A stretch of 64,000 bases of DNA from an uncultured Gilliamella sp. (GCA_946482005.1 CAMLPV010000012.1:20615-84614), one strand, 5' to 3'; positions 9,705 through 19,305 are shown, numbered from the stretch's first letter. The notes: generated by a model not told the origin, from the letters alone. A program made the numbers and translations.

Positions 9705-9736
9705 CAGTAAAAAGGCTTTTATGAGCCCTTTTACTG
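9705..9736 (-). terminator. Terminator after yghA-like gene
   Basis: CAGTAAAA(a)GGCT ... AGCC(c)TTTTACTG forms a 12-bp stem with one mismatch, starting 10 bases past the stop of the reductase gene on the minus strand. Confidence 0.75.
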
Positions 9737-9745
9737 TAAAAAATA

Positions 9746-10633
9746 TTAATTAATATGCATACCGCCCGTTACACCATATGTTTCAGCTGTGGTATAACTT
9801 GACTCTTCAGAAGCTAGATGTACATATACACCGGCAAGTTCAACAGGTTGTCCTGCACGTTGTAATGGTGTTTGTTTACCAAATTCAGGGATAACGTCAC
9901 TCGGTTGACCGCCACAGATTTGTAATGGCGTCCAAACTGGTCCTGGCGCTACACAGTTAACACGAATACCTTTGCTGCTTAACTGGTTAGCTAAGCCACG
10001 GGTAAAGGCAATAATTGCAGTTTTAGTTGCTGCATAATCTAATAAATTGCCACTTGGTTGATAAGCTTGAACAGAGGAGGTAGTAATAATGGTTGACCCA
10101 GGTTTTAAATACCCTAAAGCCGCTTTAGTAACCCAAAAAAGTGAAAATACGTTTATTTCGAATGTTTTTTTAATTTGTTCTGTGGTCAGTTCCATTATAT
10201 CTTCCACAGCAGTTTGCTTGCCAGCAACTAGTGTTAAATTATCTAATCCCCCCAACTTTTGATGTGCTTGTTCAACTAATTTTTTACAAAATGCCTCATC
10301 ACTTAAATCACCTGGAATTAATACCGCTTTACGACCAACGGCTTCTATAACCTTAGCCACATCTTCAGCATCTTTTTGTTCATAAGGAAGATAATTTATT
10401 GCCACATCAGCACCTTCTTTTGCATAAGCAATAGCCGCCGCTCGTCCAATACCTGAATCACCACCTGTTACTAACATTTTGCGACCTTCTAAACGACCAT
10501 GACCTTGATAGGTTTTTTCACCACAATCAGGAATCGGATCCATTTCACACTGTAGAGCGGGTGCTGCTTGTTTTTGTTTTGGAAATTTACCATGATGGTA
10601 TTTTGTAAGAGGATTACAAATTTGTTTACTCAT
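9746..10633 (-). CDS. yghA: Short-chain dehydrogenase/reductase, YghA type
   Basis: A 295-residue classical SDR with the N-terminal extension typical of the YghA/YdaD group (PxxxYxxGxxPKQKQ-like, [17 protein letters not shown]). Motifs: nucleotide-binding [12 protein letters not shown] near residue 56, NYLP after strand 2, catalytic Ser in TTSSVQ, YAATK with catalytic Tyr and Lys, and the C-terminal VTGGMHIN. Close resemblance to E. coli YghA, an NADP-dependent aldehyde reductase, runs the whole length ([37 protein letters not shown]). The physiological substrate is uncertain; roles in aldehyde detoxification are reported for the family. It is monocistronic, with its own terminator. Confidence 0.92.
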   Translation of the reverse strand: MSKQICNPLTKYHHGKFPKQKQAAPALQCEMDPIPDCGEKTYQGHGRLEGRKMLVTGGDSGIGRAAAIAYAKEGADVAINYLPYEQKDAEDVAKVIEAVGRKAVLIPGDLSDEAFCKKLVEQAHQKLGGLDNLTLVAGKQTAVEDIMELTTEQIKKTFEINVFSLFWVTKAALGYLKPGSTIITTSSVQAYQPSGNLLDYAATKTAIIAFTRGLANQLSSKGIRVNCVAPGPVWTPLQICGGQPSDVIPEFGKQTPLQRAGQPVELAGVYVHLASEESSYTTAETYGVTGGMHIN

Positions 10634-11393
10634 TATATTCTCCTAAGTTAACTATGTATTTGTACACAAATTCAATATAACTTAAATAAAATCAATTAGT
10701 AATCACAAAATCCTATTGTTAAGCCTATTTTACATCTTTAAAATAACCAATTAATTCAATAAATTATATTTAATAACTATAAAATTTGAATATTTGTTTC
10801 TTAAAGCTAAATCATGTTGCTTAATGGTATCCTCTGTCTATTTAAGTTAATGAATAAAAAGAGGCAGAATATTATAAAAGGTGGCATTCCTTGATTGGCT
10901 TGGCGGGGTCACTGAAAGTAGTATTACCAAAGCCATGAGTGTTGCATAATCTTGCACCTCTTCCAGTTTAGCAAATTAATTTTAACTAAGCTAGTTATTA
11001 CAAATTTTGCATTTGTAATCCGATTTATTGATAAATTTATATAAAGAAGATTAAATGCCTTTATAGTAATTAAAACAGCTTTAACAATGATTAACCAAAC
11101 CAACTTTAATATCTGTTTTTCTTTATCTAACCATAATTAGATATTTGTTTTCCAAAGCTATAATTAAACAATGATAAAATACTAATTATTATTCAATGTG
11201 TCGTATTAACCTACCAAAATCATGTTTTTATATTGAAACGTTTTATACTGAAATGCATAGTTAACCTGAAACTTTTTTACAATCCATTTCTAACACGTTA
11301 TAAAAGCGAAAAAAATAGTTGCACTTTTTTTAAAAACGAGTATTTTGTTTAAAATAATTTTTAAAATGACGAAAAAGTTTATTAACACATATT
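10634..11393. other. Long regulatory/intergenic region between yghA and the ilv leader
   Basis: About 760 bases. The right end holds the ilv promoter region (not resolved by eye) and a dispersed repeat at 11241-11282. Around 10880-10970 lies a patch clearly richer in G+C than its surroundings (for example GGCTTGGCGGGGTC), with a short open frame from a GTG that ends at TAA near 10948. It has no ribosome site and matches nothing I know. It may be a gene remnant or a small RNA. The remainder is AT-rich with no visible gene. Confidence 0.5.
11241..11282. repeat. Dispersed 42-base repeat, copy 1
   Basis: Bases 11241-11282 match 51337-51378 at 40 of 42 positions in the same orientation. The shared core is GTTAACCTGAAACTTTTTTA. 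A third, degenerate copy is at 18251-18282. Immediately before this copy, TATTGAAACG looks like a partial extra duplication of TATACTGAAATG. Function unknown. Confidence 0.7.
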
Positions 11394-11471
11394 ATGAAAT
11401 TTTCACTTAAAAACGTCCTTATCAACATTATTGTCAGCGTGGTCATTATTCCAACGCGGGGGCGTTTTTGA
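11394..11471 (+). CDS. ilvL: ilv operon leader peptide IlvL
   Basis: A 25-codon frame starting ATGAAATTT and ending TTTTGA lies 98 bases before ilvG. Eleven of 25 codons are Ile, Val or Leu: Val8 Leu9 Ile10, Ile12 Ile13 Val14, Val16 Val17 Ile18 Ile19, plus Leu5. This is the signature of a branched-chain attenuation peptide, equivalent to E. coli IlvL though not closely similar in sequence. It is too short for routine gene calling. The upstream ribosome site is weak (GAAAAAG). Its codons overlap the RNA segments that form the alternative hairpins described in the attenuator entry. Confidence 0.85.
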   Translation: MKFSLKNVLINIIVSVVIIPTRGRF

Positions 11472-11530
11472 ATAAAAATATGTTTATACATAAAATCAAA
11501 AAACCCCGCTCCAAACAGCGGGGTTTTTTT
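11409..11530 (+). promoter_or_regulatory. ilvGMEDA transcription attenuator
   Basis: Three mutually exclusive pairings can be read. (a) 11409-11418 (AAAAACGTCC) with 11460-11469 (GGGCGTTTTT): 10 bp with one G-U, inside the leader. (b) Antiterminator: 11456-11461 (GCGGGG) with 11504-11509 (CCCCGC), perfect. (c) Terminator: 11503-11510 (ACCCCGCT) with 11517-11524 (AGCGGGGT), followed by seven Ts. Stalling at the early Val/Leu/Ile codons blocks (a) and frees GCGGGG for (b), preventing (c). Fast translation to the stop at 11469 masks GCGGGG and lets the terminator form. Confidence 0.88.
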
Positions 11531-11569
11531 ATGAACAACGATTGGGCAAAAAGAACAAGTGAGGAATAA

Positions 11570-13246
11570 ATGTTAGGAACACAGTGGATAGTAAAAACCT
11601 TAAAAGAAAAAGGCGTTACCACCGTTTTTGGATATCCGGGTGGACAAATTATGCCTCTTTACGATGCTTTGTATGATGGAGGTATTGAACATGTATTATG
11701 TCGTCATGAACAAGGTGCAGCCATGGCAGCAATTGGTTATGCTCGTTCAACTGGCAAAACGGGGGTTTGTATTGCGACATCAGGCCCTGGTGCGACTAAT
11801 ATCATTACTGGACTTGCTGATGCATTAATTGATTCTGTACCTATTGTTGCCATTACGGGACAAGTTCCAACTAATCTAATTGGTACGGATGCTTTTCAAG
11901 AAGTAGATGTTCTAGGATTATCCTTAGCTTGCACCAAACATAGTTATTTGATAAATGATGCTAAACAATTGCCCAATACATTAGAAGAGGCATTTAATTT
12001 AGCCAACTCAGGCAGGCCAGGACCAATTTTAATTGATGTTCCGAAAGATATACAGCTTGCCAATTTAGATTATCAACAATATTTAGCACCATCTTTAATA
12101 AAAAACACTCTTGATAAAACACAATTATATACCATCCCACCTGAAACAATAAAACTCGCAAAACAAATGATCGCTCAAGCCCGAAAACCGATGCTTTATA
12201 TTGGTGGTGGTGTTGGACTTTCTGGCGCTATATCAGAATTGAAAGATTTTATGACATTGACTCAAATCCCAACTGTTTCAACATTAAAAGGATTGGGAGT
12301 TGCTGATATTAATAATCCTTATTATTTAGGTTTAATTGGTATGCATGGCGCTAAAGCAGCCAATTTAGCCGTACAAGAGTGCGATTTACTTATCGCCTTA
12401 GGTGTACGGTTTGATGACAGAGTTACAGGTAATCTTAATGAATTTGCCCGTCATGCAAAAGTGATCCATGTTGATATTGATCAAGCCGAAATCAACAAAT
12501 TACGCCAAACACACTTAGGATTACAAGGTGATATTAAGCAGGTTTTACCATTGCTTAATCAAACTGTATCAATCGAAGCATGGCATAAAAAAGTGGATGA
12601 ATTAAAAGCACAGCATCCTACACGTTATGATCATCCTGGTGAAGCCATTTATGCACCAGCATTATTAAAAACTATTTCCGAACGTAAGTCAGCCAATACG
12701 ATAATCACCACAGATGTTGGTCAACATCAAATGTGGACCGCTCAACATATGCGTTTTAATCATCCACAAAATTTTATTACCTCAAGTGGATTGGGCACTA
12801 TGGGATTTGGTTTACCAGCAGCGATTGGCGCACAAATGGCTCGCCCTAATGATTGTGTAATATGTGTATCGGGTGATGGTTCATTTATGATGAACGTCCA
12901 AGAACTAACCACTATAAAACGTAAAAAATTACCGATAAAAATAGTACTAATTGATAACCAACGTTTAGGCATGGTTCGTCAATGGCAAGAGCTCTTTTTT
13001 AACGAAAGATATAGTGAAACTAATTTATCAGATAATCCTGATTTTTTAATGTTAGCAAAAGCATTTGAGATTCCGGGTGAAATAATCACAAAAAAATCTG
13101 AAATTAATTCTGCACTTGATAATATGTTTAATTCATCTGGTGCATATTTATTGCATGTGCGCATTGATGAATTAGAAAATGTATGGCCACTAGTACCACC
13201 AGGCGCAGCTAACGAAAACATGCTCGATAAAAGTTGCAAGGAGTAA
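11570..13246 (+). CDS. ilvG: Acetolactate synthase II large subunit IlvG
   Basis: IlvG is the thiamine-diphosphate- and FAD-dependent catalytic subunit of acetohydroxyacid synthase II, condensing pyruvate with pyruvate or 2-oxobutyrate for valine, leucine and isoleucine. At 558 residues it is full length, and the frame is intact, unlike E. coli K-12 where ilvG carries a frameshift. Visible: [19 protein letters not shown], catalytic Glu in [16 protein letters not shown], the FAD-domain segment [11 protein letters not shown], and the ThDP motif from GDGSFMMN to [15 protein letters not shown] site precedes the ATG by 6 bases. It is 40 bases downstream of the attenuator, and its stop is followed by ilvM after 3 bases. 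Confidence 0.97.
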   Translation: MLGTQWIVKTLKEKGVTTVFGYPGGQIMPLYDALYDGGIEHVLCRHEQGAAMAAIGYARSTGKTGVCIATSGPGATNIITGLADALIDSVPIVAITGQVPTNLIGTDAFQEVDVLGLSLACTKHSYLINDAKQLPNTLEEAFNLANSGRPGPILIDVPKDIQLANLDYQQYLAPSLIKNTLDKTQLYTIPPETIKLAKQMIAQARKPMLYIGGGVGLSGAISELKDFMTLTQIPTVSTLKGLGVADINNPYYLGLIGMHGAKAANLAVQECDLLIALGVRFDDRVTGNLNEFARHAKVIHVDIDQAEINKLRQTHLGLQGDIKQVLPLLNQTVSIEAWHKKVDELKAQHPTRYDHPGEAIYAPALLKTISERKSANTIITTDVGQHQMWTAQHMRFNHPQNFITSSGLGTMGFGLPAAIGAQMARPNDCVICVSGDGSFMMNVQELTTIKRKKLPIKIVLIDNQRLGMVRQWQELFFNERYSETNLSDNPDFLMLAKAFEIPGEIITKKSEINSALDNMFNSSGAYLLHVRIDELENVWPLVPPGAANENMLDKSCKE

Positions 13247-13249
13247 GTG

Positions 13250-13480
13250 ATGAATCAACAAATACAACATCAATTGACCATAAAGGCTAACGACACGTTA
13301 GGTTCATTGGAACGTATTTTACGTGTTGTTCGTCATCGCGGTGGACATATTGAATCTATGCAAATGCAAACCATTGAAAATAATTTACTGATTTTGACAC
13401 TCAGATTGACTATTGAAAGAGATCTTTCAATGTTACAAAACCAAGTAGCTAAATTAGAAGATGTTATTTCAATAGAATAA
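13250..13480 (+). CDS. ilvM: Acetolactate synthase II regulatory subunit IlvM
   Basis: IlvM is the small ACT-domain subunit that activates and stabilises IlvG. This 76-residue protein shows the ACT pattern seen in E. coli IlvM: LERILRVVRHRGGHIESMQMQ. I start it at the ATG at 13250: the AAGGAG inside the end of ilvG is six bases away, whereas the in-frame GTG at 13247 is too close. It lies 3 bases after ilvG, so coupling is likely. At the C-terminus it is somewhat shorter than the E. coli protein (about 87 residues). A 170-base gap to ilvE follows. Confidence 0.93.
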   Translation: MNQQIQHQLTIKANDTLGSLERILRVVRHRGGHIESMQMQTIENNLLILTLRLTIERDLSMLQNQVAKLEDVISIE

Positions 13481-13546
13481 AAAACTTTACAGATAATTTA
13501 TCGGTAAAACAAAAAGTTAAATTAAAATATGTCAATATTTTAGATA

Positions 13547-13574
13547 TTAAACAAACAAGAAAGTATTGTATAAT
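13547..13574 (+). promoter_or_regulatory. Candidate internal promoter before ilvE
   Basis: TTAAAC (13547-13552) and a perfect TATAAT (13569-13574) are separated by 16 bases in the 170-base ilvM-ilvE gap. E. coli has an internal promoter in the equivalent part of the operon. The -35 box is weak. Confidence 0.45.
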
Positions 13575-13650
13575 GTTTGATGTTTAATTGATAAAGGCAT
13601 AAAGCAAGATACATGCTAAACAAAAGTAAAATTTAAGAGGAAAACAAAAA

Positions 13651-14580
13651 ATGAGTACTACAGCAAAATCTGATTATATTTGGTTTAATGGCGAATTGGT
13701 TCCATGGGCAGATGCTAAAGTGCACGTAATGTCACATGCACTACATTATGGTACATCGGTGTTTGAAGGTGTACGTTGCTATAATACACATAAAGGACCT
13801 GCTATATTTCGTCATAAAGAACATGCTCAAAGATTATTAAACTCAGCCAAAATTTATCGTTTTCCTGTTCCATATTCTCTTGAAGAAATTATGGAAGCAA
13901 CACGCCAAACTATCAAAAAGAATAATTTAGAAAGTGCTTATATTCGTCCATTAGTATTTATCGGCGATGTTGGTATGGGTGTTATTCCTCCAGCAGGTTA
14001 TAAAACGGATGTCATGATTGCAGCATTCCCATGGGGAGCTTACCTTGGTGAAGATGCCTTAGAACAAGGTATTGATGCAATGGTATCTTCATGGCATCGT
14101 TTTGCACCAAATACTATTCCAGCAGCAGCAAAAGCCGGTGGTAACTACTTATCATCATTACTAATCGGATCAGAAGCTCGCGCTAATGGCTTCCAAGAAG
14201 GGATTGCATTAGACGTAAATGGTCAGCTTTCTGAAGGTTCAGGTGAAAATCTATTTATTGTTAAAGATAGTATATTATTTACACCGTTATTATCTTCATC
14301 AGCACTACCGGGGATCACTCGTGATGCTATCATCACCCTTGCACGCGATTTAGGTATTGAAGTACGTGAACAAACACTATCCCGTGAATCACTCTATTTA
14401 GCTGACGAAGTCTTTATGACAGGTACTGCCGCTGAAATTACTCCTGTTCGTAGTGTTGATCGTATCGAAATCGGTATTGGTCGCTGTGGTCCAATTACTA
14501 AAAAGCTCCAGCAAACATTCTTTGGTCTATTTAATGGTCAAACTGAAGATAAATATGGCTGGTTAGATCTAGTTAAATAA
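13651..14580 (+). CDS. ilvE: Branched-chain amino acid aminotransferase IlvE
   Basis: IlvE is the PLP-dependent fold-type IV transaminase that makes the final step of Val, Leu and Ile synthesis from 2-oxo acids and glutamate. The length (309) equals E. coli IlvE and similarity is visible throughout: DYIWFNGELVPWADAKVHV, HALHYGTSVFEGVRCY, the PLP lysine in AAKAGGNYLSS, QEGIALDVNGQLSEGSGENLF, ALPGITRDAII, FMTGTAAEITPV. An AGAGG site precedes the ATG. The longer distance from ilvM and the internal promoter candidate suggest ilvEDA can be expressed without ilvGM, which would suit its wider transamination role. A terminator-like hairpin follows. Confidence 0.97.
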   Translation: MSTTAKSDYIWFNGELVPWADAKVHVMSHALHYGTSVFEGVRCYNTHKGPAIFRHKEHAQRLLNSAKIYRFPVPYSLEEIMEATRQTIKKNNLESAYIRPLVFIGDVGMGVIPPAGYKTDVMIAAFPWGAYLGEDALEQGIDAMVSSWHRFAPNTIPAAAKAGGNYLSSLLIGSEARANGFQEGIALDVNGQLSEGSGENLFIVKDSILFTPLLSSSALPGITRDAIITLARDLGIEVREQTLSRESLYLADEVFMTGTAAEITPVRSVDRIEIGIGRCGPITKKLQQTFFGLFNGQTEDKYGWLDLVK

Positions 14581-14596
14581 CGGATATCAGTTAGAG

Positions 14597-14625
14597 ATCC
14601 TCCAGTTAACACGGCGGATTTTTTT
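14597..14625 (+). terminator. Terminator-like hairpin between ilvE and ilvD
   Basis: ATCC(t)CC, a ten-base loop, then GG(c)GGAT followed by seven Ts. The stem has one central mismatch, so termination is probably partial and would lower ilvDA relative to ilvGME. Confidence 0.5.
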
Positions 14626-14712
14626 CAAGAATGTGATTCACTTTATAGCATCATGTAAAGCAAGATATCGTTTTAAATGGTAACTTGAATAATAAAAAGT
14701 TGGGAGCAAGAA

Positions 14713-16563
14713 ATGCCTAAATATCGTTCAGCAACATCCGTAGAAGGTCGGAATATGGCTGGAGCCCGTGCATTATGGCGTGCAACGGGCGTTAAAAATG
14801 AAGATTTTGGAAAACCTATAATTGCAGTCGTAAACTCATTTACGCAATTTGTACCGGGACATGTACACCTTAAAGATATTGGGCAGCTTGTCGCCAAACA
14901 AATTGAGGCATCGGGTGGTATCGCTAAAGAATTCAATACTATTGCAGTAGATGATGGTATCGCCATGGGGCATGGTGGTATGCTTTACTCACTTCCATCA
15001 CGAGAATTGATTGCTGATTCTGTTGAATATATGGTAAATGCACATTGCGCTGATGCCATGATCTGCATCTCAAATTGCGATAAAATAACCCCAGGTATGT
15101 TAATGGCGTCACTTCGCCTCAATATTCCAACTGTATTTGTATCGGGCGGTCCAATGGAAGCAGGTAAAACAAAATTATCTGATCAAATTATCAAACTCGA
15201 TCTTGTTGATGCTATGATCCAAAGTGCTAACCCAAATGTTAGTGATGCCGACAGTGAAGCCATTGAGCAATCTGCCTGCCCAACGTGTGGATCTTGCTCA
15301 GGTATGTTTACCGCGAACTCCATGAACTGTTTAACAGAGGCCTTAGGTTTATCACTACCAGGGAATGGATCACTTGTTGCCACGCACAAACAGCGAGAAC
15401 AATTATTTCTTAAAGCAGCTAAACGTATTGTAGAAATTACTAAACGTTATTATGAACAAGATGATGCGTCTTATCTACCGCGATCTATTGCAACCAAAGC
15501 CGCTTATGAAAATGCTATGTCATTAGATATTGCCATGGGTGGATCAACTAATACAGTATTGCATTTACTAGCCACTGCTCAAGAAGGTGAAATTGACTTC
15601 ACCATGTCAGATATTGATAGACTCTCACGCAAAGTACCACATTTATGTAAAGTAGCTCCAAGTACTGCTAAATATCATATGGAAGATGTCCATCGGGCTG
15701 GTGGCGTGGTATCAATTATGTCTGAACTAGATAAGACTGGATTGCTTAGACGCGATGTTCACAATGTGCTTGGACTGACTCTGCAAGAAACGTTTGCACA
15801 ATATGATATTACCCAAACTAATGATGAAGCTGTGAAAAAAATGTATCGTAGCGGACCAGCAGGGATCCGTACAACTAAAGCTTTTTCACAGGATTGTTAT
15901 TGGGATACGCTTGATGACGATCGTGAAAATGGTTGTATTCGTGACAAAGCACACGCTTATAGTCAAGATGGTGGGTTAGCTACGCTTTATGGTAATGTTG
16001 CTCAAGATGGTGCAATTGTCAAAACCGCCAGTGTTGCTGCTGAAAACTTAGTTTTTCGAGGACCAGCCAAAGTATTTGAAAGTCAAGAAGATGCTGTCGA
16101 TGCAATCTTAGGTGGTAAAGTGATTGCTGGTGATGTTGTAGTGATTATCTATGAAGGTCCTAAAGGTGGACCGGGTATGCAAGAAATGCTTTATCCAACC
16201 AGCTATTTAAAATCAATGGGTCTCGGCAAAGCTTGTGCACTTATTACAGATGGTCGATTTTCAGGTGGATCATCTGGTTTATCGATCGGACATATTTCAC
16301 CGGAAGCGGCTAATGGTGGTTTGATAGGATTAGTACGTGATGGCGATATTATTGATATTGATATTCCTAACCGTAAATTAGTTTTAGATGTACCTGATGA
16401 TGAACTTGAAAGACGACGTGTAGCAGAAATTGCTCGTGGTGATAAAGCTTATACACCACATAATCGCAACCGCTATGTGTCATACGCACTGAAAGCTTAC
16501 GCGAGTTTAGCAACTAGCGCAGATAAAGGTGCTGTTCGTGATAAAAGCAAACTAGGTGGCTAA
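14713..16563 (+). CDS. ilvD: Dihydroxy-acid dehydratase IlvD
   Basis: IlvD dehydrates 2,3-dihydroxy-isovalerate and 2,3-dihydroxy-3-methylvalerate to the 2-oxo acids, with an oxygen-sensitive [4Fe-4S] cluster and Mg2+. The length (616) equals E. coli IlvD. Cluster and active-site motifs are present: [12 protein letters not shown] (two cysteines) and [18 protein letters not shown] (third cluster cysteine). IlvD/Edd family signatures [13 protein letters not shown] and [23 protein letters not shown] are also seen. A GGGAG site lies before the ATG. The stop is two bases before the ilvA start. Being oxygen-labile, the enzyme fits a low-oxygen habitat, though that is general to the family. Confidence 0.97.
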   Translation: MPKYRSATSVEGRNMAGARALWRATGVKNEDFGKPIIAVVNSFTQFVPGHVHLKDIGQLVAKQIEASGGIAKEFNTIAVDDGIAMGHGGMLYSLPSRELIADSVEYMVNAHCADAMICISNCDKITPGMLMASLRLNIPTVFVSGGPMEAGKTKLSDQIIKLDLVDAMIQSANPNVSDADSEAIEQSACPTCGSCSGMFTANSMNCLTEALGLSLPGNGSLVATHKQREQLFLKAAKRIVEITKRYYEQDDASYLPRSIATKAAYENAMSLDIAMGGSTNTVLHLLATAQEGEIDFTMSDIDRLSRKVPHLCKVAPSTAKYHMEDVHRAGGVVSIMSELDKTGLLRRDVHNVLGLTLQETFAQYDITQTNDEAVKKMYRSGPAGIRTTKAFSQDCYWDTLDDDRENGCIRDKAHAYSQDGGLATLYGNVAQDGAIVKTASVAAENLVFRGPAKVFESQEDAVDAILGGKVIAGDVVVIIYEGPKGGPGMQEMLYPTSYLKSMGLGKACALITDGRFSGGSSGLSIGHISPEAANGGLIGLVRDGDIIDIDIPNRKLVLDVPDDELERRRVAEIARGDKAYTPHNRNRYVSYALKAYASLATSADKGAVRDKSKLGG

Positions 16564-16565
16564 CT

Positions 16566-18107
16566 GTGAAACAAGAAGATAATAAACTTACTGGCGCTGA
16601 TTATTTAAAAGCAACACTTTGCAGCGCTGTTTACGATGTGGCAGATGTCACACCACTTGAAAAGATGGAAAAAATCTCATCAAGAATAGGAAACCAAATC
16701 TTTGTTAAACGTGAAGATCGGCAATTAGTCCATAGTTTTAAAATCCGTGGAGCTCAAGCAATGATTGCCAGTCTTAACGAAGATGAACGTAAATGCGGCG
16801 TGATTGCCGCATCGGCTGGAAATCATGCACAAGGCGTTGCTTTTTCGGCAACAAAGTTAGGCATAAATTCGCTTATTGTCATGCCGTTAACTACAGCAGA
16901 TATCAAAGTTGAGGCAGTCAAAGAATTTGGTGGTGAAGTACTTTTATATGGAGCTAATTTCGATGAAGCCAAAGCAAAAGCAATGGAATTAGCCAAAGAA
17001 CAAAATCGAATTTTTATTCCTCCGTTTGATCACCCATTGGTCATCGCTGGTCAAGGCAGTATTGCCATGGAATTACTTCAACAAAATGCCAAACTCGACC
17101 GTATTTTTGTGCCTGTCGGGGGGGGAGGACTTGCTGCAGGTATTGCAGTATTAATTAAACAAATTATGCCGACAATCAAAGTTATTGCGGTCGAACCTTC
17201 TGATGCAGCCTGCTTGAAAGCTGCACTTGATGCAGGTAAACCCGTTGATTTAAGTCGAGTTGGGCTATTTGCTGAAGGTGTTGCCGTTAAACGTATTGGA
17301 GATGAGACATTTAGACTCTGCCAACAATACATTGATGATATTGTTACCGTTGATAGCGATGAAATTTGTGCTGCAGTAAAAGATTTATTTGATGACGTCC
17401 GCGCCATTGCTGAACCATCAGGTGCGGTTGCACTGGCAGGATTAAAAAAATATGTTAATCAACATAATATTCGTGGTGAAAATCTAGCACATATTTTGTC
17501 TGGTGCAAATTTAAACTTCCACAATCTGCGTTACATTTCAGAACGTTGTGAACTTGGTGAAAAACGCGAAGTGTTATTGTCGGTGACTATTCCTGAAAAG
17601 AAAGGTAGTTTTTTAAATTTCTGTAAATTATTAGGCGGACGCTCAGTAACGGAATTTAACTATCGTTATCATGACGATAAATCAGCCTGCATTTTTGTCA
17701 GTGTAAGAATATCGAAAAGTAATGAAAAAGAAGACATACTACAAGAATTAGCGGCTGCGGGATATCCTGTTGTAGATTTATCTGAAGACGAAATGGCAAA
17801 ACTTCATGTTCGCTATATGATTGGTGGTAAACCGTGTAAACCGATTCAAGAACAAGTTTATAGCTTTGAATTTCCTGAATCACAAGGTGCATTACTTAAG
17901 TTTCTACAAACATTAGGAACAAATTGGAATATTTCCATGTTCCATTACCGTAGCCATGGCACAGATTACGGAAGAGTACTTTGTGCTTTTGAAATTGATG
18001 AAACAGATAGCAATAAATTTGCTCAACATTTAACTGAGCTTGGTTATGGTTTCCATAATGAAACACAAAATTCATCAATTAAACTTTTCCTTACCAACTC
18101 GCTTTAA
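16566..18107 (+). CDS. ilvA: Biosynthetic threonine ammonia-lyase IlvA
   Basis: IlvA deaminates threonine to 2-oxobutyrate, the committed isoleucine step, using PLP and feedback-inhibited by isoleucine. The 513-residue length is that of the biosynthetic, not the catabolic TdcB, enzyme. It starts at GTG two bases after ilvD, with AGGTGG in the end of ilvD as ribosome site. PLP-lysine motif HSFKIRGAQAM, phosphate loop VGGGGLAAG and CELGEKREVLLSVTIPEKKGSF are visible, followed by two ACT-like regulatory repeats (KGSFLNFCKLLGGRSVTEFN and QGALLKFLQTLGTNWNISMF). It closes the operon, with a hairpin terminator 9 bases after the stop. Confidence 0.97.
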   Translation: MKQEDNKLTGADYLKATLCSAVYDVADVTPLEKMEKISSRIGNQIFVKREDRQLVHSFKIRGAQAMIASLNEDERKCGVIAASAGNHAQGVAFSATKLGINSLIVMPLTTADIKVEAVKEFGGEVLLYGANFDEAKAKAMELAKEQNRIFIPPFDHPLVIAGQGSIAMELLQQNAKLDRIFVPVGGGGLAAGIAVLIKQIMPTIKVIAVEPSDAACLKAALDAGKPVDLSRVGLFAEGVAVKRIGDETFRLCQQYIDDIVTVDSDEICAAVKDLFDDVRAIAEPSGAVALAGLKKYVNQHNIRGENLAHILSGANLNFHNLRYISERCELGEKREVLLSVTIPEKKGSFLNFCKLLGGRSVTEFNYRYHDDKSACIFVSVRISKSNEKEDILQELAAAGYPVVDLSEDEMAKLHVRYMIGGKPCKPIQEQVYSFEFPESQGALLKFLQTLGTNWNISMFHYRSHGTDYGRVLCAFEIDETDSNKFAQHLTELGYGFHNETQNSSIKLFLTNSL

Positions 18108-18116
18108 AATAATGAT

Positions 18117-18142
18117 GACCACCCTTTTTACACTGGGTGGTC
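18117..18142 (+). terminator. ilv operon terminator
   Basis: GACCACCC ... GGGTGGTC, a perfect 8-bp GC-rich stem with a ten-base loop just after ilvA. The T-run following it is weak. Confidence 0.7.
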
Positions 18143-18250
18143 TAATGAGTATCAATTTTTTAGTTCTGTTATATACGTTTCGCTTAAATGTAAAAGATGT
18201 TACTATTTATGCTATCTAACCTATTAATAATATAACAAAAAAATAGACTA

Positions 18251-18282
18251 AAACGTTATGTTAACCTCAAAATTTTTCACAA
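18251..18282. repeat. Degenerate third copy of the dispersed repeat
   Basis: Aligns without gaps to 51347-51378 at 26 of 32 positions, keeping the core GTTAACCT-AAA-TTTTT-ACAA. It lies 43 bases upstream of the ygjR-like start. Confidence 0.45.
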
Positions 18283-18324
18283 AAAAGTGATTAACATAGC
18301 AAATAAATTTATAAAGGCATACAT

Positions 18325-19305
18325 ATGATTAGACTAGCAACAATAGGTAGCAACTGGATCACAGAAAAATTCATTGATGCCGCTTTACAAACTCAACAGT
18401 ATCAACTTGCAGCTATTTATTCACGGGATATAGATAAAGCTCGCCAGTTTGCACAAAAATATAATATTAGTGTTATTTATGATGATTTAATACAATTAGC
18501 TAACGATACTAATATTGACGTAATCTATATTGCTAGCCCAAACTCACTACACTTTGCACAAGCAAAGTTAATGTTAGAAAACAATAAGGATGTCATTTGT
18601 GAGAAACCTTTAACTTCAAATTTAGTACAAACTCAAAGATTATTAGATATTGCGAAACAAAATCAACAAATCATTTTCGAAGCGCTAAAGACCTTTTACT
18701 TACCTAATTTTGAATTAATCCGAAACTATCTACCTAAATTAGGAAAAATACACAAAGCTTTATTAAATTATTGTCAATATTCATCACGGTACCCTAGTTA
18801 TTTAGATGGTGAAAATCCTAACACGTTTAATCCTCAATTCTCGAACGGCTCAATCATGGATATTGGTGTTTACCCCCTTAATTTTGCAATAGGCTTATGG
18901 GAAAGACCTAGTTCAATATATGCCAGTGGCACACAACTTGATTCCGGAGTTGATGCTCATGGTACGGTTTTATTAAATTATGATGACTTTGATATTATTA
19001 TTTGGCACTCTAAAGTCACTAATTCATCTATCCATAGCGAAATACAAGGCGAAGATGGCACTTTAATCATTAAGCACTTATCTGTTTGTGAACAAGTATT
19101 TTATCAACCAAGGCAAGGAGAATTACAAGAAATAACCCTTACGCAAAATAGTAACGAAATGTATTATGAAGCGTTAGAGTTTGCTAATCTCTATCAACAA
19201 AGACAAATAAATCATAAAGGGCTAAAACATTCTTTGATTTCAGCACAATTATTGACTGAAATAAGAAAGCAAATCCATGTAAAATTTCCAGCTGATAATG
19301 AATAA
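18325..19305 (+). CDS. ygjR: Gfo/Idh/MocA-family oxidoreductase, YgjR-like
   Basis: A 326-residue NAD(P)-dependent oxidoreductase of the Gfo/Idh/MocA family. The N-terminal Rossmann fold starts at once (IRLATIGSNWITEKFIDAA), and the characteristic VICEKPLTSNL carries the EKP lysine. The C-terminal domain includes YCQYSSRYPSYLDGENPNTFNP and GSIMDIGVYPLNFAIGLW, which strongly resemble E. coli YgjR. The typical role is redox of a sugar or cyclitol, but YgjR's substrate is not established and none can be read here. No sugar genes are adjacent. An AAAGG site precedes the ATG. It is convergent with the dehydrogenase at 19822. Confidence 0.88.
   Translation: MIRLATIGSNWITEKFIDAALQTQQYQLAAIYSRDIDKARQFAQKYNISVIYDDLIQLANDTNIDVIYIASPNSLHFAQAKLMLENNKDVICEKPLTSNLVQTQRLLDIAKQNQQIIFEALKTFYLPNFELIRNYLPKLGKIHKALLNYCQYSSRYPSYLDGENPNTFNPQFSNGSIMDIGVYPLNFAIGLWERPSSIYASGTQLDSGVDAHGTVLLNYDDFDIIIWHSKVTNSSIHSEIQGEDGTLIIKHLSVCEQVFYQPRQGELQEITLTQNSNEMYYEALEFANLYQQRQINHKGLKHSLISAQLLTEIRKQIHVKFPADNE

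Noticed and set aside
13487..13509. Hairpin right after ilvM (TTTACAGATAA/TTATCGGTAAA)
   Set aside because: It has a central mismatch, is AT-rich and has no T-run after it, so I do not call it a terminator.
16566..18107. Possibility that this is catabolic threonine dehydratase TdcB
   Set aside because: The length of 513 residues with two C-terminal ACT-like repeats and the position in ilvGMEDA show the biosynthetic enzyme.
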